A stretch of 64,000 nucleotides of DNA, from assembly GCA_021325375.1 (NCBI GenBank), contig JAJPHG010000041.1, positions 62,001 through 126,000 on the forward strand, written 5' to 3'. This document shows positions 16,792-29,241 of this stretch, piece after piece; position 1 is the first letter of the stretch; every line of letters begins with the position of its first letter. The position numbers and the translations under genes were made by a program. This stretch comes from Alphaproteobacteria bacterium. Lineage in GTDB: Bacteria; Pseudomonadota; Alphaproteobacteria; Micropepsales; Micropepsaceae. Under the pieces are notes generated by a model. That model made no database searches. It had not been told where the DNA came from and was given only the letters and a program-made list of their open reading frames with translations.

Positions 16792-18027
16792 TTACGGCTT
16801 CAACACCGCCAGCGCCGCCGCGATATCCGGATCGCGTCCCACGCAAATGTCGGCGCGCGTCCATGCGACGGCAATGTCGGGCGCAACGGCGCGGTCGCGG
16901 TAGTCGGCGCCGTCGGGGCCCCAAACGCCCTGGACCGGGATCGTCAGCGTCCAGCCGCCGGGCAGGTCGAAGTCCTGCGCGCTCAAGAGCGCGCCGGCGG
17001 TGGCGCGGCCGACGAACTTGACCTGCGGCAGCGCGCGCATCCCCCAGGCGAAGCCTTCGGCAGCGCTTCCGGTATCGCCGCCGATGAGGACCACGACCGG
17101 ACCCGCATAGCGCTTCGGCCCCACATCCTCCGACCAGAACGTCGCAGCCCCCTGATGCGCGGACACGGCGGCGAACACGCCCTCGTCCGTATAGGCGCCG
17201 CTGACCTTGGCCGCGTTCAACACGTCCGCGCGCGTCACGGCGCGACCGAGCTGCGCGAGATAAGGCCGCGCGAACAACGCGAAATTGGGCGCAGCGGGAC
17301 CGGAGAAATAGCTGAGCAGGCGGACCGCGGAGGCGTTGCCGCCCGTGTTCGCGCGGATGTCGATGATCAGCGCGGAGGTGTCATGGAGCTCCGCCATCGC
17401 CCGGTCGGCGAGGCCAGCTGCGCCGTCGTCGAAGCGGTCGATGCGCAGATAGCCGATGCGCCTGCCCTCGCCCAGCTTCGTCGCCGACCATTCAAAGGCG
17501 GGATGCTGAGGCGGCCAGAACGCGCCGATGCGGTGCGCGGTGACGCCACGCGCGCGTCCGCTGCAATCCTCGAAACGCGCTTTCGCCTGCGAGCCGATCT
17601 CTCCCACCAGCGCCGCGCGCGGCGAGACGAGCCTGTCGCCCACGCGGACCGCCGCGTCGGAGAGCGGCGCCACCTGCCACACGACCTGCTGGCCCTCGAT
17701 CTCCTGGAAGCGCACGCCGATGCCCGCGCCCGAGGCGGACGAGCCTTGCGGCGGCACGATGTAGATGTGCGAGGTGCCGATCTCCTTGAGCATAGCCGAG
17801 ACCAGCGCGTCGAATCCCTTGTCGTCGCGCACGCTGACGAGCCGGGCGCGATAGCGTGCGCCGACCGCTTTCCAGTCGACGCCGTGAAAGCCGGGATCGT
17901 AGAAATTCTCGTCGACCGTCGACCACACCTTCTCGAACAGCGCGGGATAGTCGGGGGGCGCCGCGGCCACGGCAGTCGCGCTCAGCCAGGCCGCCGCGAG
18001 TCCGGCAGCCAAAATTCCCGTTCGCAT
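16792..18027 (-). CDS. Secreted S41-family peptidase
   Basis: 411 residues with signal peptide MRTGILAAGLAAAWLSATAVA. A small N-terminal helical part (YDPGFHGVDWKAVGARYRAR) is followed by a PDZ-like segment and the tail-specific protease core: IDIRANTGGNASAVRLLSYF, then the nucleophile region VVLIGGDTGSAAEGFAWGM. The usual Gly-x-x-Thr-x-Gly-Lys that supplies the catalytic Lys in CtpA reads RATAGALLSAQDF, so a classical Ser-Lys dyad is not evident; a tricorn-like triad is possible. Divergent from gltD across a 237 bp region carrying paired operator-like repeats. Confidence 0.78.
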   Translation of the reverse strand: MRTGILAAGLAAAWLSATAVAAAPPDYPALFEKVWSTVDENFYDPGFHGVDWKAVGARYRARLVSVRDDKGFDALVSAMLKEIGTSHIYIVPPQGSSASGAGIGVRFQEIEGQQVVWQVAPLSDAAVRVGDRLVSPRAALVGEIGSQAKARFEDCSGRARGVTAHRIGAFWPPQHPAFEWSATKLGEGRRIGYLRIDRFDDGAAGLADRAMAELHDTSALIIDIRANTGGNASAVRLLSYFSGPAAPNFALFARPYLAQLGRAVTRADVLNAAKVSGAYTDEGVFAAVSAHQGAATFWSEDVGPKRYAGPVVVLIGGDTGSAAEGFAWGMRALPQVKFVGRATAGALLSAQDFDLPGGWTLTIPVQGVWGPDGADYRDRAVAPDIAVAWTRADICVGRDPDIAAALAVLKP

Positions 18028-18104
18028 CGTCTACTCCCCGGTTTCCGCCCGTCTTCTCATTGCGATGCGACCAGCCTCTGGATTGGATGCAGTCGGATTT
18101 TAGT

Positions 18105-18195
18105 CAGCATAGCTGTCTTATAGAGGAGAAAGTGAAAGCGGCGGATCGCCGCCGTGTGGGGTAAATTCCATATAGGACAGTATAGCTGACTTTTA
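18105..18195. promoter_or_regulatory. Paired operator-like repeats between S41 protease and gltD
   Basis: Two direct copies of CAGYATAGCTGWCTTWTA at 18105-18122 and 18178-18195 (15 of 18 identical), 73 bp apart, about seven helical turns. Each contains a near-palindromic core CAGnATAGCTG, so a dimeric regulator binding both and looping is plausible. The region is AT-rich against the GC-rich background. No regulator gene is adjacent. Confidence 0.45.
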
Positions 18196-18264
18196 ATCAG
18201 GTTCTAATCGCCATATGCGAGTTATTGGCAAGACTATTCCTATTGAGTCGAACAGAGTGAACGA

Positions 18265-19569
18265 ATGTTGCGGTTTCTGACCCTTGAGGCGGACTGGCCT
18301 GAAAAGCGCCCTGTCGAGACGCGCGCGCGGGATTTCTACGAGGTCTATGCGGACTACGCGGCGGCAAAGGCGGGCGAGCAGGCTTCGCGCTGCTCGCAAT
18401 GCTGCGTGCCGTTCTGCCAGGTGCACTGCCCGCTCTCAAACAACATCCCCGATTGGCTGAAGCTGACCGCCGAGGGCCGGCTCGAAGAGGCCTACGCGCT
18501 TTCGCAGGCCACCAACAACATGCCCGAGATCTGCGGCCGCATCTGTCCGCAGGACCGGCTGTGCGAGCGTAACTGCGTCATCGAGCAGTCGGGCCACGGC
18601 ACCGTCACCATCGGCGCGATCGAGAAGTTCCTCACCGACACCGCCTGGGACGAAGGCTGGGTCAAACCGCTGAAGCCGAAGCGCGAGCGTCCGCAGCATG
18701 TCGCGATCGTCGGCGCGGGGCCGGCGGGGCTGGCCTGCGCCGAGCAGCTTCGCCTCAAGGGCTACAAGGTCACGGTGTTCGACCGCCACGACCGCGCAGG
18801 CGGCCTGCTCGTCTACGGCATCCCGAACTTCAAGCTCGAGAAGGACGTGGTCAAGCGCCGCGTCAAGCGCCTCACGGACGGCGGCATCAAGTTCAAGCTC
18901 AAGTGCGAGATCGGCCGCGACGTTCCCTTCGCGCAATTGCGCGCGGGCTATGACGCGGTGTTCGTGGCGGCCGGCGCCTACAAGGCGCGCGATGCCGGCA
19001 TCCCCGGCGTGCCCGCACTGGACTATCTGATCGAATCCAATCGCGGTAGCCGCGTGCTGCACGCGAACGGCAAGGACGTCGCGGTGATCGGCGGCGGCGA
19101 CACGGCGATGGACTGCGTGCGCACCGCGATCCGGCAAGGTGCGAACTCGGTCACCTGCCTCTATCGCCGCGACCGCGACAACATGCCGGGCTCGCTGCGC
19201 GAAGTGATCAACGCGGAGGAGGAAGGCGTCGTCTTCGAGTGGCTGACGCTGCCCAAGAGCCTGGAGACCGACGGCGTGCGCATCTCGCGCCAGCGCCTGG
19301 GCCTGCCCGACGCCTCGGGACGACGCGCGCCGGACGCGATCGCGGGCGCCGACTTCACGCTGAAGGCCGACATGGTGATCAAGGCGCTCGGCTTCGATCC
19401 CGAACCGCAATGGACGGAGTTGATCGCGCAGGACGGCGTCTTCGCCGGCGGCGACCTCGTGCGCGGCGCATCGCTGGTGGTGTGGGCGATCCGCGACGGG
19501 CGTGTCGGGGCGGAGAAGATCCACAAATACATCGAAGCGAAGACGGCAGCGATGCAGGCGGCGGAATGA
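18265..19569 (+). CDS. gltD: Glutamate synthase (NADPH) small subunit
   Basis: 434 residues. The N-terminal Cys-rich segment (CSQCCVPFCQVHCPLSNNIP, then CGRICPQDRLCERNC) holds the two [4Fe-4S] ligands sets. FAD site VAIVGAGPAGLACAEQLRLK and the NADPH site VAVIGGGDTAMDC follow, then the second FAD contact GVFAGGDLVRGASLVVWAI. It passes electrons from NADPH to GltB for ammonia assimilation. It is short: about 20-25 residues that normally precede GVFAAGD appear to be missing (EPQWTELIAQDGVFAGGD). It lies upstream of gltB, separated by a palindromic element. Confidence 0.93.
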   Translation: MLRFLTLEADWPEKRPVETRARDFYEVYADYAAAKAGEQASRCSQCCVPFCQVHCPLSNNIPDWLKLTAEGRLEEAYALSQATNNMPEICGRICPQDRLCERNCVIEQSGHGTVTIGAIEKFLTDTAWDEGWVKPLKPKRERPQHVAIVGAGPAGLACAEQLRLKGYKVTVFDRHDRAGGLLVYGIPNFKLEKDVVKRRVKRLTDGGIKFKLKCEIGRDVPFAQLRAGYDAVFVAAGAYKARDAGIPGVPALDYLIESNRGSRVLHANGKDVAVIGGGDTAMDCVRTAIRQGANSVTCLYRRDRDNMPGSLREVINAEEEGVVFEWLTLPKSLETDGVRISRQRLGLPDASGRRAPDAIAGADFTLKADMVIKALGFDPEPQWTELIAQDGVFAGGDLVRGASLVVWAIRDGRVGAEKIHKYIEAKTAAMQAAE

Positions 19570-19582
19570 GAAAGATGCAATC

Positions 19583-19705
19583 CAACCTCCCCCTTGAGGG
19601 GGGGGCGAAAAATGCGAAGCACTTTTCGGGTGGGGGTTCTGCGCCCCGCACCGTACCCCCACCCGAAGCGCTTCGCGCTTCGACCTCCCCTCAAGGGGGA
19701 GGTTG
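19583..19705. repeat. Intergenic palindromic element between gltD and gltB
   Basis: Terminal inverted arms AACCTCCCCCTTGAGGGG (19584-19601) and CCCCTCAAGGGGGAGGTT (19687-19704) enclose inner inverted pieces (GGGTGGGGGT / ACCCCCACCC and GAAGC-type hairpins). This is the same family as 30837-30967. The right arm's GGGGGAGG lies seven bases before the gltB ATG and so acts as its Shine-Dalgarno. Confidence 0.85.
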
Positions 19706-19709
19706 AATT

Positions 19710-24149
<4,440 letters not shown>

Positions 24150-24196
24150 CGCTATCGCCCCAGAGCAAGTAGCTGCAATCTGATCCGGCCAAAACT

Positions 24197-24297
24197 GTCA
24201 TCCCGGCCGAGCGTAGCGAGTGCCGGGACCCAGTACGCCGTTTGCACCCTGGGTCCCGGCCCTGCGCGACGCTTACGCATCGCTTGGCCGGGATGAC
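24197..24297. repeat. Dispersed palindrome (GTCATCCCGGCC family)
   Basis: Outer arms GTCATCCCGGCC and GGCCGGGATGAC are perfect inverted copies, with an inner inverted pair GCCGGGACCCAG / CTGGGTCCCGGC. It fills the gap after gltB on the convergent side of the hydrolase gene and could act as a bidirectional transcription end. Confidence 0.8.
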
Positions 24298-24318
24298 AAC
24301 TTGGTGGGGCAGCGCCGT

Positions 24319-25740
24319 TCACTTCACCACGAACGGCGGAAGCTTGGTCTTGGCCACGCACGACGTATCGAGGCGCTTGGGATCGGCGGTCTCGATGAAG
24401 CGGCGCGTGATGTCCGCGATGCAGTCGCTGCCGGAGACATGCGCGCCGGGCACGATGATATGGACGCTGTCGGGGAAGTATTTCCGCGCCTCCTCGCCCC
24501 ATCTCGGCGGCGTCACGGGATCGAGATTGCCCGAAATCAAGAGCACCGGCGCGTCCGCGATGAACGGCGCGGCATAGTCCGCCGGCCGGGCGGGCGTCGG
24601 CCATACGCTGCACGCCGCCATCTGCCCCCTCACGCGCCAGTCGCCGATGAAGCTGCCGGCGGTCTCCTTCGCGACCTCTTCGGGGCGGATGCGCGAGACG
24701 TCCTCACTGCACGACACCGAAAGCAGAAGGCCGAGCGCGATACTCTCCTTCATGCCGCGGCCGTGATCGAGCGCGAGCTCGGCGAAGGGCGTGAAATCGC
24801 CCGCGCGTGCGCGCGCGAGCAGCAGCGGCACGCGCCGCCCCGTGTCCTCGTCATAGAGCATCAGGCGCAACCCGTCGCCGAACGCCGGCGCGGTTTCCAT
24901 CAATGTCAGCTTCTTGTGCGTGTGCGGGTCGGTGATCGTGACCGGCATCGGCCTGGCGCGCAGCCGCGACAGGATCGCATCGAGATCGCCTTTGGGATCG
25001 GGGAACGCCTTGTGGCAGGCGGCGTCGGCGGCGCATTGCGCGGCGAGGATCTCGAAGGCGCGCTCCGCCGCCGCCGCGTGATAGAGCGGCGAACGGTCGC
25101 CGAGCGCGGACACGCCCGAGAGCATCGCCACGCGCACGTTCTTACCATAGAGGCGCAGATAGACGATCGCCGCGCGCGTGCCGTAGGAGCCGCCGAAGAG
25201 ATCGATCTTGCCGTAGCCCAGCGCCTTGCGCAGCTCGTCGAGGTCGCGCATCGCGATGGTCGTGGTGTATTGCGTGAGATCGGCCGATTTCGCGAGCTGC
25301 TTCGCGCAGGCCGCATAAGCCGCGCCTTCGTGGAACAGGGGCTCGATATATTCCTGCGGATCGGCGTCGGAGCCGCCGAGGTCGCATTGCAGCTTCGTGC
25401 CCTCGCCCGTGCCGCGCATGTCGACGAACACGACGTCGTGCTCCTTGCGCAGCCATTCCGGGCCCACGAAACCAGGGGCTGCTTCCGTCGCCGCCTCGCC
25501 CGGCCCGCCGGAGAGGAAGAACAGTGGCTCCTTCGCGGGCTTGTTGCGCGCCGGCAGCACCACCACCTTCAGCGGCAGCAGCCGTCCGCCCTTGAGCGCG
25601 CGGTTCTCCGGCACCTCGAAGACGCCGCAAAGCACCGCTTCCTTCACCTCCGGCACGTGGCAGCTCTTGAGCGTGATCGCGAAGGCGGGATGAGAGGCGA
25701 GAAGGAACAGTCCGCAGACGGCGACGGCAAGACGGCGCAT
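24319..25740 (-). CDS. Secreted alpha/beta hydrolase, S33 tripeptidyl aminopeptidase-like
   Basis: 473 residues from the ATG giving MRRLAVAVCGLFLLASHPAF, a signal peptide. Family landmarks: FLSGGPGEAATEAAPGF (oxyanion region), VFVDMRGTGEG, nucleophile elbow LFGGSYGTRAAIVYLR, acid region LLISGNLDPVTPP and catalytic His in VPGAHVSGSDC. Paired Cys residues near the C-terminus suit an exported enzyme. The same architecture as the protein at 2508-4418 without its extra C-terminal domain. An in-frame ATG 12 codons upstream exists but would spoil the signal peptide. Confidence 0.8.
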   Translation of the reverse strand: MRRLAVAVCGLFLLASHPAFAITLKSCHVPEVKEAVLCGVFEVPENRALKGGRLLPLKVVVLPARNKPAKEPLFFLSGGPGEAATEAAPGFVGPEWLRKEHDVVFVDMRGTGEGTKLQCDLGGSDADPQEYIEPLFHEGAAYAACAKQLAKSADLTQYTTTIAMRDLDELRKALGYGKIDLFGGSYGTRAAIVYLRLYGKNVRVAMLSGVSALGDRSPLYHAAAAERAFEILAAQCAADAACHKAFPDPKGDLDAILSRLRARPMPVTITDPHTHKKLTLMETAPAFGDGLRLMLYDEDTGRRVPLLLARARAGDFTPFAELALDHGRGMKESIALGLLLSVSCSEDVSRIRPEEVAKETAGSFIGDWRVRGQMAACSVWPTPARPADYAAPFIADAPVLLISGNLDPVTPPRWGEEARKYFPDSVHIIVPGAHVSGSDCIADITRRFIETADPKRLDTSCVAKTKLPPFVVK

Positions 25741-25859
25741 GGAGCGAATCCGATGGTTTCGCAGCGCTTCTAGCACGCCGTCGCTGGCGTGGAGCAGTGC
25801 GCCGGCCGCGAAGCGCCGCGCCCGCAGCGCATGGCGGTGAAATAGCGACCTCCCCGAAT

Positions 25860-25887
25860 GTCATGGCCAGCGAATGCGGGCCATGAC
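25860..25887. repeat. Short palindrome GTCATGGCC...GGCCATGAC
   Basis: A 28-bp palindrome with GCGAATGCG loop between the hydrolase and PAS genes. Related units occur at 32954-33037 and 37591-37757. Confidence 0.6.
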
Positions 25888-25896
25888 AATCAGGGT

Positions 25897-26385
25897 TTAC
25901 GCCGCCACCACGAAGAGATGGTCGATCGTCCTGCCGTCGTCGGCCACGGGAAGGATCACCACCTCGTGGCAGAAGGGATGCCGATCGGCGGGGCGCAGGT
26001 ACCAGCCGCGGAAAGCGAGCGGCGCGCCCGCCGCGATCACGCTTTGATAGATGCGCTTGAGGACCGTGCCGTGGCCCGGGAGCGTCGCGTCGATCTCGGC
26101 CATGGTCTTGCCCTGCATCGCCGCACCCTGCTGGATGCGGATCTGGTCGCCGACGACGCGGAAGACGAACTCCGCGCCGCCGTCCAGCACGCGCAGCAGC
26201 GCGGTGTTCTTGAGCAGGGGCAGCATCGCGCGCGGGGTCATGTCCGCCTTCGCCGGCATGGGCCGCGCGGCCCGCGCCGCGTCCCACACGTCGAGCGCCT
26301 TGCGCACGAGTGGATGCTCGACGTCGCCGAGCGCGATCGCGTTGCGCGAGCGCAGTTCCGAAAAGGCTAAAGCGTGCCGAGCCAT
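25897..26385 (-). CDS. PAS_5 (DUF1488-like) family PAS-domain protein
   Basis: 162 residues. PLVRKALDVWDAARAARPMP at the N-terminus and the PAS core FVFRVVGDQIRIQQGAAMQG followed by HEVVILPVADDGRTIDHLFV match the small stand-alone PAS proteins common in alphaproteobacteria (PAS_5). There is no output domain, so it probably interacts with another protein or binds a ligand. Domain assignment good, role unknown. Confidence 0.72.
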   Translation of the reverse strand: MARHALAFSELRSRNAIALGDVEHPLVRKALDVWDAARAARPMPAKADMTPRAMLPLLKNTALLRVLDGGAEFVFRVVGDQIRIQQGAAMQGKTMAEIDATLPGHGTVLKRIYQSVIAAGAPLAFRGWYLRPADRHPFCHEVVILPVADDGRTIDHLFVVAA

Positions 26386-26443
26386 GGCCGTCTCGCCGCG
26401 AGCAGCACGTCATTCTGCGCCCGCGCGGTTAACGCAACGCAAA

Positions 26444-27673
26444 TCAGCCCGCCTTGAGGCGCACGAACACCATCGCGCCGTGCGGATCGGAGCCATAGGC
26501 CCGCGGCGCGAAATCGAGATCATAGAGCGCGCCCAGGCCGAGCACGGTCTTGTCCCCCACGGGCCAGTCGTGGATGGCGCCGAGCGAGAGCTTGCCCACG
26601 CTGGCGAGCGCAGGCGCCACGAGCTCGTCGCTGTCCGCGGTCTCCGCGCGCGCGAACGCCGTCCAGGCGCGGTCCGGCTTGTACTCCGTCTCGAGAGAGA
26701 ACCCGTCGAGGTTCTCGCCGTCGCTGAGCCGCTTATGCCCCCAGGCGAGCATCGCCGCGAGCGAACCCTCGCCCAGGGCCGTGAAATACTGCACGCTGGC
26801 GGTGAGGCGCGTCTCGTCGAGCAGCGGCGTGAGCTGTTCGGGGCTCTTCAGGAATCCCCATGACGCCTGCAGCGACCAGTTCGCGTTTGGGTTCCAGCTC
26901 AGCCGCGCCGAGGTGCTGTCGAAGCGCGCGGCGTCGAAATCGAAGCGCTGCTGGTCCGGCTCGCGGCCGGTGAACTGCGAGACCTCGAGCTTCCAGTCGT
27001 CATGCACATAGCCCAGCGTCGCCACGCCGAAGGTGATGTGCGTCGAGTCGAGGAAGTGATGCGTGATCGGCGCCTCGGGGATGTCCATCGCCGAAGCGCG
27101 GTGCGGGAAGGCCGGCGGGCCGAGCGCGGGCTCGCCGGGATAGCCGGCATAAATAAACACACCATCGCTCTGCGAGATGTCGTGGGCATAGGACGCCGAC
27201 ATCTCCATCACCAGATCGTGCGGATGCTGGCGGTCGAGGAGCGGCGTCCTGCCGTCGGCCGTCTCGCCGCTCGCGAGCAGCAGCGGATAGCCGCGCGCGC
27301 CCATGAGCGGCTCGGGGCTCAGCATGAGGCGCAGGTTGAGCACGTCGCCCTCGTCCAGATCGCGCCGTGCCGCGCCCATCAGCCAACCCGAGACGAACCA
27401 TTGCGTGCCGCCGCGCGGCCCGCTCTGGCTGTCGTAGACGCCGTTCAGCAGCGCATGCCCCATCAGCTCCCAGCCGTCGAGCCGGCCATGGAACGCATCA
27501 TGCGGCACCGCATCCGGCTGCCAGCCCGTCCCCGACGCCTCGCGCGTCAGCGCATACGGGCCGAGCGCGCCGGCCATCGGCATGGACATGTCCATGCCGG
27601 GCATCTCCTGCGCGAACGCGGGCAGCGCCGCGACGAGCAGCGAGAGGAGCGCAACCGCGCGGAACGGACTCAT
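26444..27673 (-). CDS. Outer-membrane/periplasmic beta-rich protein, Met-His-Asp rich N-terminus
   Basis: 409 residues with signal peptide (MSPFRAVALLSLLVAALPAFA). The mature N-terminus QEMPGMDMSMPMAGALGPY is Met-rich, as in copper-handling proteins. The rest has alternating aromatic/polar strands (NWSLQASWGFLKSPEQLTPL, AWTAFARAETADSD, MVFVRLKAG at the end with a terminal hydrophobic pattern), suggesting a beta-barrel. It is followed 71 bp upstream by the Tat-exported CA-like protein on the same strand, so the two may be expressed together. Copper relevance is inference. Confidence 0.55.
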   Translation of the reverse strand: MSPFRAVALLSLLVAALPAFAQEMPGMDMSMPMAGALGPYALTREASGTGWQPDAVPHDAFHGRLDGWELMGHALLNGVYDSQSGPRGGTQWFVSGWLMGAARRDLDEGDVLNLRLMLSPEPLMGARGYPLLLASGETADGRTPLLDRQHPHDLVMEMSASYAHDISQSDGVFIYAGYPGEPALGPPAFPHRASAMDIPEAPITHHFLDSTHITFGVATLGYVHDDWKLEVSQFTGREPDQQRFDFDAARFDSTSARLSWNPNANWSLQASWGFLKSPEQLTPLLDETRLTASVQYFTALGEGSLAAMLAWGHKRLSDGENLDGFSLETEYKPDRAWTAFARAETADSDELVAPALASVGKLSLGAIHDWPVGDKTVLGLGALYDLDFAPRAYGSDPHGAMVFVRLKAG

Positions 27674-27744
27674 GCCCCTGATATACTTCGCCGATGCGGG
27701 TTTGGAACAGGCTTCGGCCGAAGAGTATCGGTTCCGAACGTCCG

Positions 27745-28356
27745 CTAATGCGCGGCGTGCGGGTCGGGGATGTGCTCGGGCTCGCCCGGGTTCACTCCGC
27801 TCCGGAACAGCCAGAAGTCGAGGCCGATCTTCGGCAAGTGCATGTTCGCGATGCGCCTCGGGAACTCGTCGACGACGTGGCGCATGACCTCGATGTGCTT
27901 GGCACGCTCCGCCTCCGGTGACGCGAAATCGCAGCCGCGGTTGAACTCGACCTTGAAGGCGCCGCAGTCCAGATGGTCCACGAACACGACGTTCTGTATC
28001 CGGTGCAGCGTCCATGCCGCGCCGACCTGCTGGTAGAAACCTTCCACCGTCTCCTTGAACGTGGTTCGCGAACCGCAGGCGAGCGATGCGCCCGCGAGCG
28101 ATACGAGATCGTATTTCTTGAGTCCCGGTCCTTTGGGGCCGTTGAAGAAGCCGGTGTAGTCGTTGACCAGACGGTAGTCGATGCACATCACCGCCAGCGC
28201 GGGAACGGGCGTGACTTTCGGACAGTCCGCGGCAGCCTTGGCGCCGGCCGGCAGGACGCTCGACGCGGCTCCCGCCAGAAGGAGCGTGCCGAAACCGCGG
28301 CGGCTGAGCCCGCCCGAATGATCGTGGCCGCATTTCGAATGATCGTGTTCAGACAT
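27745..28356 (-). CDS. Tat-exported beta-carbonic-anhydrase-like protein
   Basis: 203 residues. The N-terminus MSEHDHSKCGHDHSGG is His/Cys-rich and metal-binding in appearance, followed by a twin-arginine signal SRRGFGTLLLAGAASSVLPA. The mature part has the two zinc motifs of beta-carbonic anhydrases: CIDYR (C58-x-D60-x-R62) and HLDC (H128-x-x-C131). There is no full beta-CA fold signature beyond this, and the length is typical (about 200). It may hydrate CO2 or be a related zinc enzyme. GGGGAGGGCATTGC precedes the ATG. The neighbouring Met-rich outer-membrane protein hints at metal handling. Confidence 0.65.
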   Translation of the reverse strand: MSEHDHSKCGHDHSGGLSRRGFGTLLLAGAASSVLPAGAKAAADCPKVTPVPALAVMCIDYRLVNDYTGFFNGPKGPGLKKYDLVSLAGASLACGSRTTFKETVEGFYQQVGAAWTLHRIQNVVFVDHLDCGAFKVEFNRGCDFASPEAERAKHIEVMRHVVDEFPRRIANMHLPKIGLDFWLFRSGVNPGEPEHIPDPHAAH

Positions 28357-28473
28357 GCAATGCCCTCCCCTTGGAAAATCGCGCGCAGTGTAATCCCGCT
28401 TTGGACGAAATGATAGATATTCGTCCGAAAGTAGAGTCGCCCCGGATTTTCGCCGACTTGCCGCGGATGTATC

Positions 28474-29241
28474 ATGCCCCGGATGGGGCAATGGATTCGT
28501 GGCATCGGACGCGGCGCGGCGTCGTCCCTGCGCTGGGTCTGGCACGGCGGCGGCGCGCGCACGCCGTGGATCAGGCGCGTGCTCGCCGTCCTCTTCGTCT
28601 TCGCCCTGCCCCTGCCGGTGCTGCTGCTTCTGGTCTTCCGCTTCGTGCCGATCCCCGGCACGCCGCAGATGCTGATCGATCTCGTCACGCTCCAGCCGGT
28701 GCAGTATTCCTGGCGCTCCTATGACGAGATCTCGCCTGCGCTTCCGCGCGCGGTGATCGGCGCGGAGGACCAGGATTTCTGCTCCCACAACGGCTTCGAC
28801 TGGAAGGACATCGACAAGGCCATCGCCGAGCACAAGCGCCATCCGGGCAAGCCGCTGCGCGGCGCCAGCACCATCAGCCAGCAGACCGCGCGCACCCTGT
28901 TCCTGGTCTCCAACCGCAGCTGGATCCGCAAAGGGCTGGAGGCCTATCTCACCGTGATGATCGAGGCGCTCTGGCCCAAGAAGCGCATCCTCACCGCCTA
29001 TCTCAATCTCGTCGATTGGGGCCACGGCAATTACGGCGCCGAGGCCGCGTCGCAGGCCTACTTCCACAAGAGCGCCTCGGCGCTCAACCGCGCGGAGGCC
29101 GCGCGCCTTGCGGCGGTTTTGCCCAACCCCGACCACTGGCGCGCCGACCATCCGGGACGCTACGTTGCCGGCCGCTCCGTGCATCTGCGCGGGCAGGAAC
29201 TGAGCGTCGTGGATAACGGTCTGGATTGGTGCGTGAAATGA
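28474..29241 (+). CDS. mtgA: Monofunctional biosynthetic peptidoglycan transglycosylase
   Basis: 255 residues. One N-terminal membrane anchor (VLAVLFVFALPLPVLLLLVF), then the GT51 domain: IGAEDQDFCSHNGFDWKDI (catalytic Glu), GASTISQQTARTLFL and KKRILTAYLNLVDWG. It polymerises lipid II into glycan strands without transpeptidase activity. Starts at ATG 28474 or 28483; no clear ribosome site distinguishes them. The stop overlaps the next ATG (ATGA), so the oxidoreductase downstream is translationally coupled. Confidence 0.92.
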   Translation: MPRMGQWIRGIGRGAASSLRWVWHGGGARTPWIRRVLAVLFVFALPLPVLLLLVFRFVPIPGTPQMLIDLVTLQPVQYSWRSYDEISPALPRAVIGAEDQDFCSHNGFDWKDIDKAIAEHKRHPGKPLRGASTISQQTARTLFLVSNRSWIRKGLEAYLTVMIEALWPKKRILTAYLNLVDWGHGNYGAEAASQAYFHKSASALNRAEAARLAAVLPNPDHWRADHPGRYVAGRSVHLRGQELSVVDNGLDWCVK

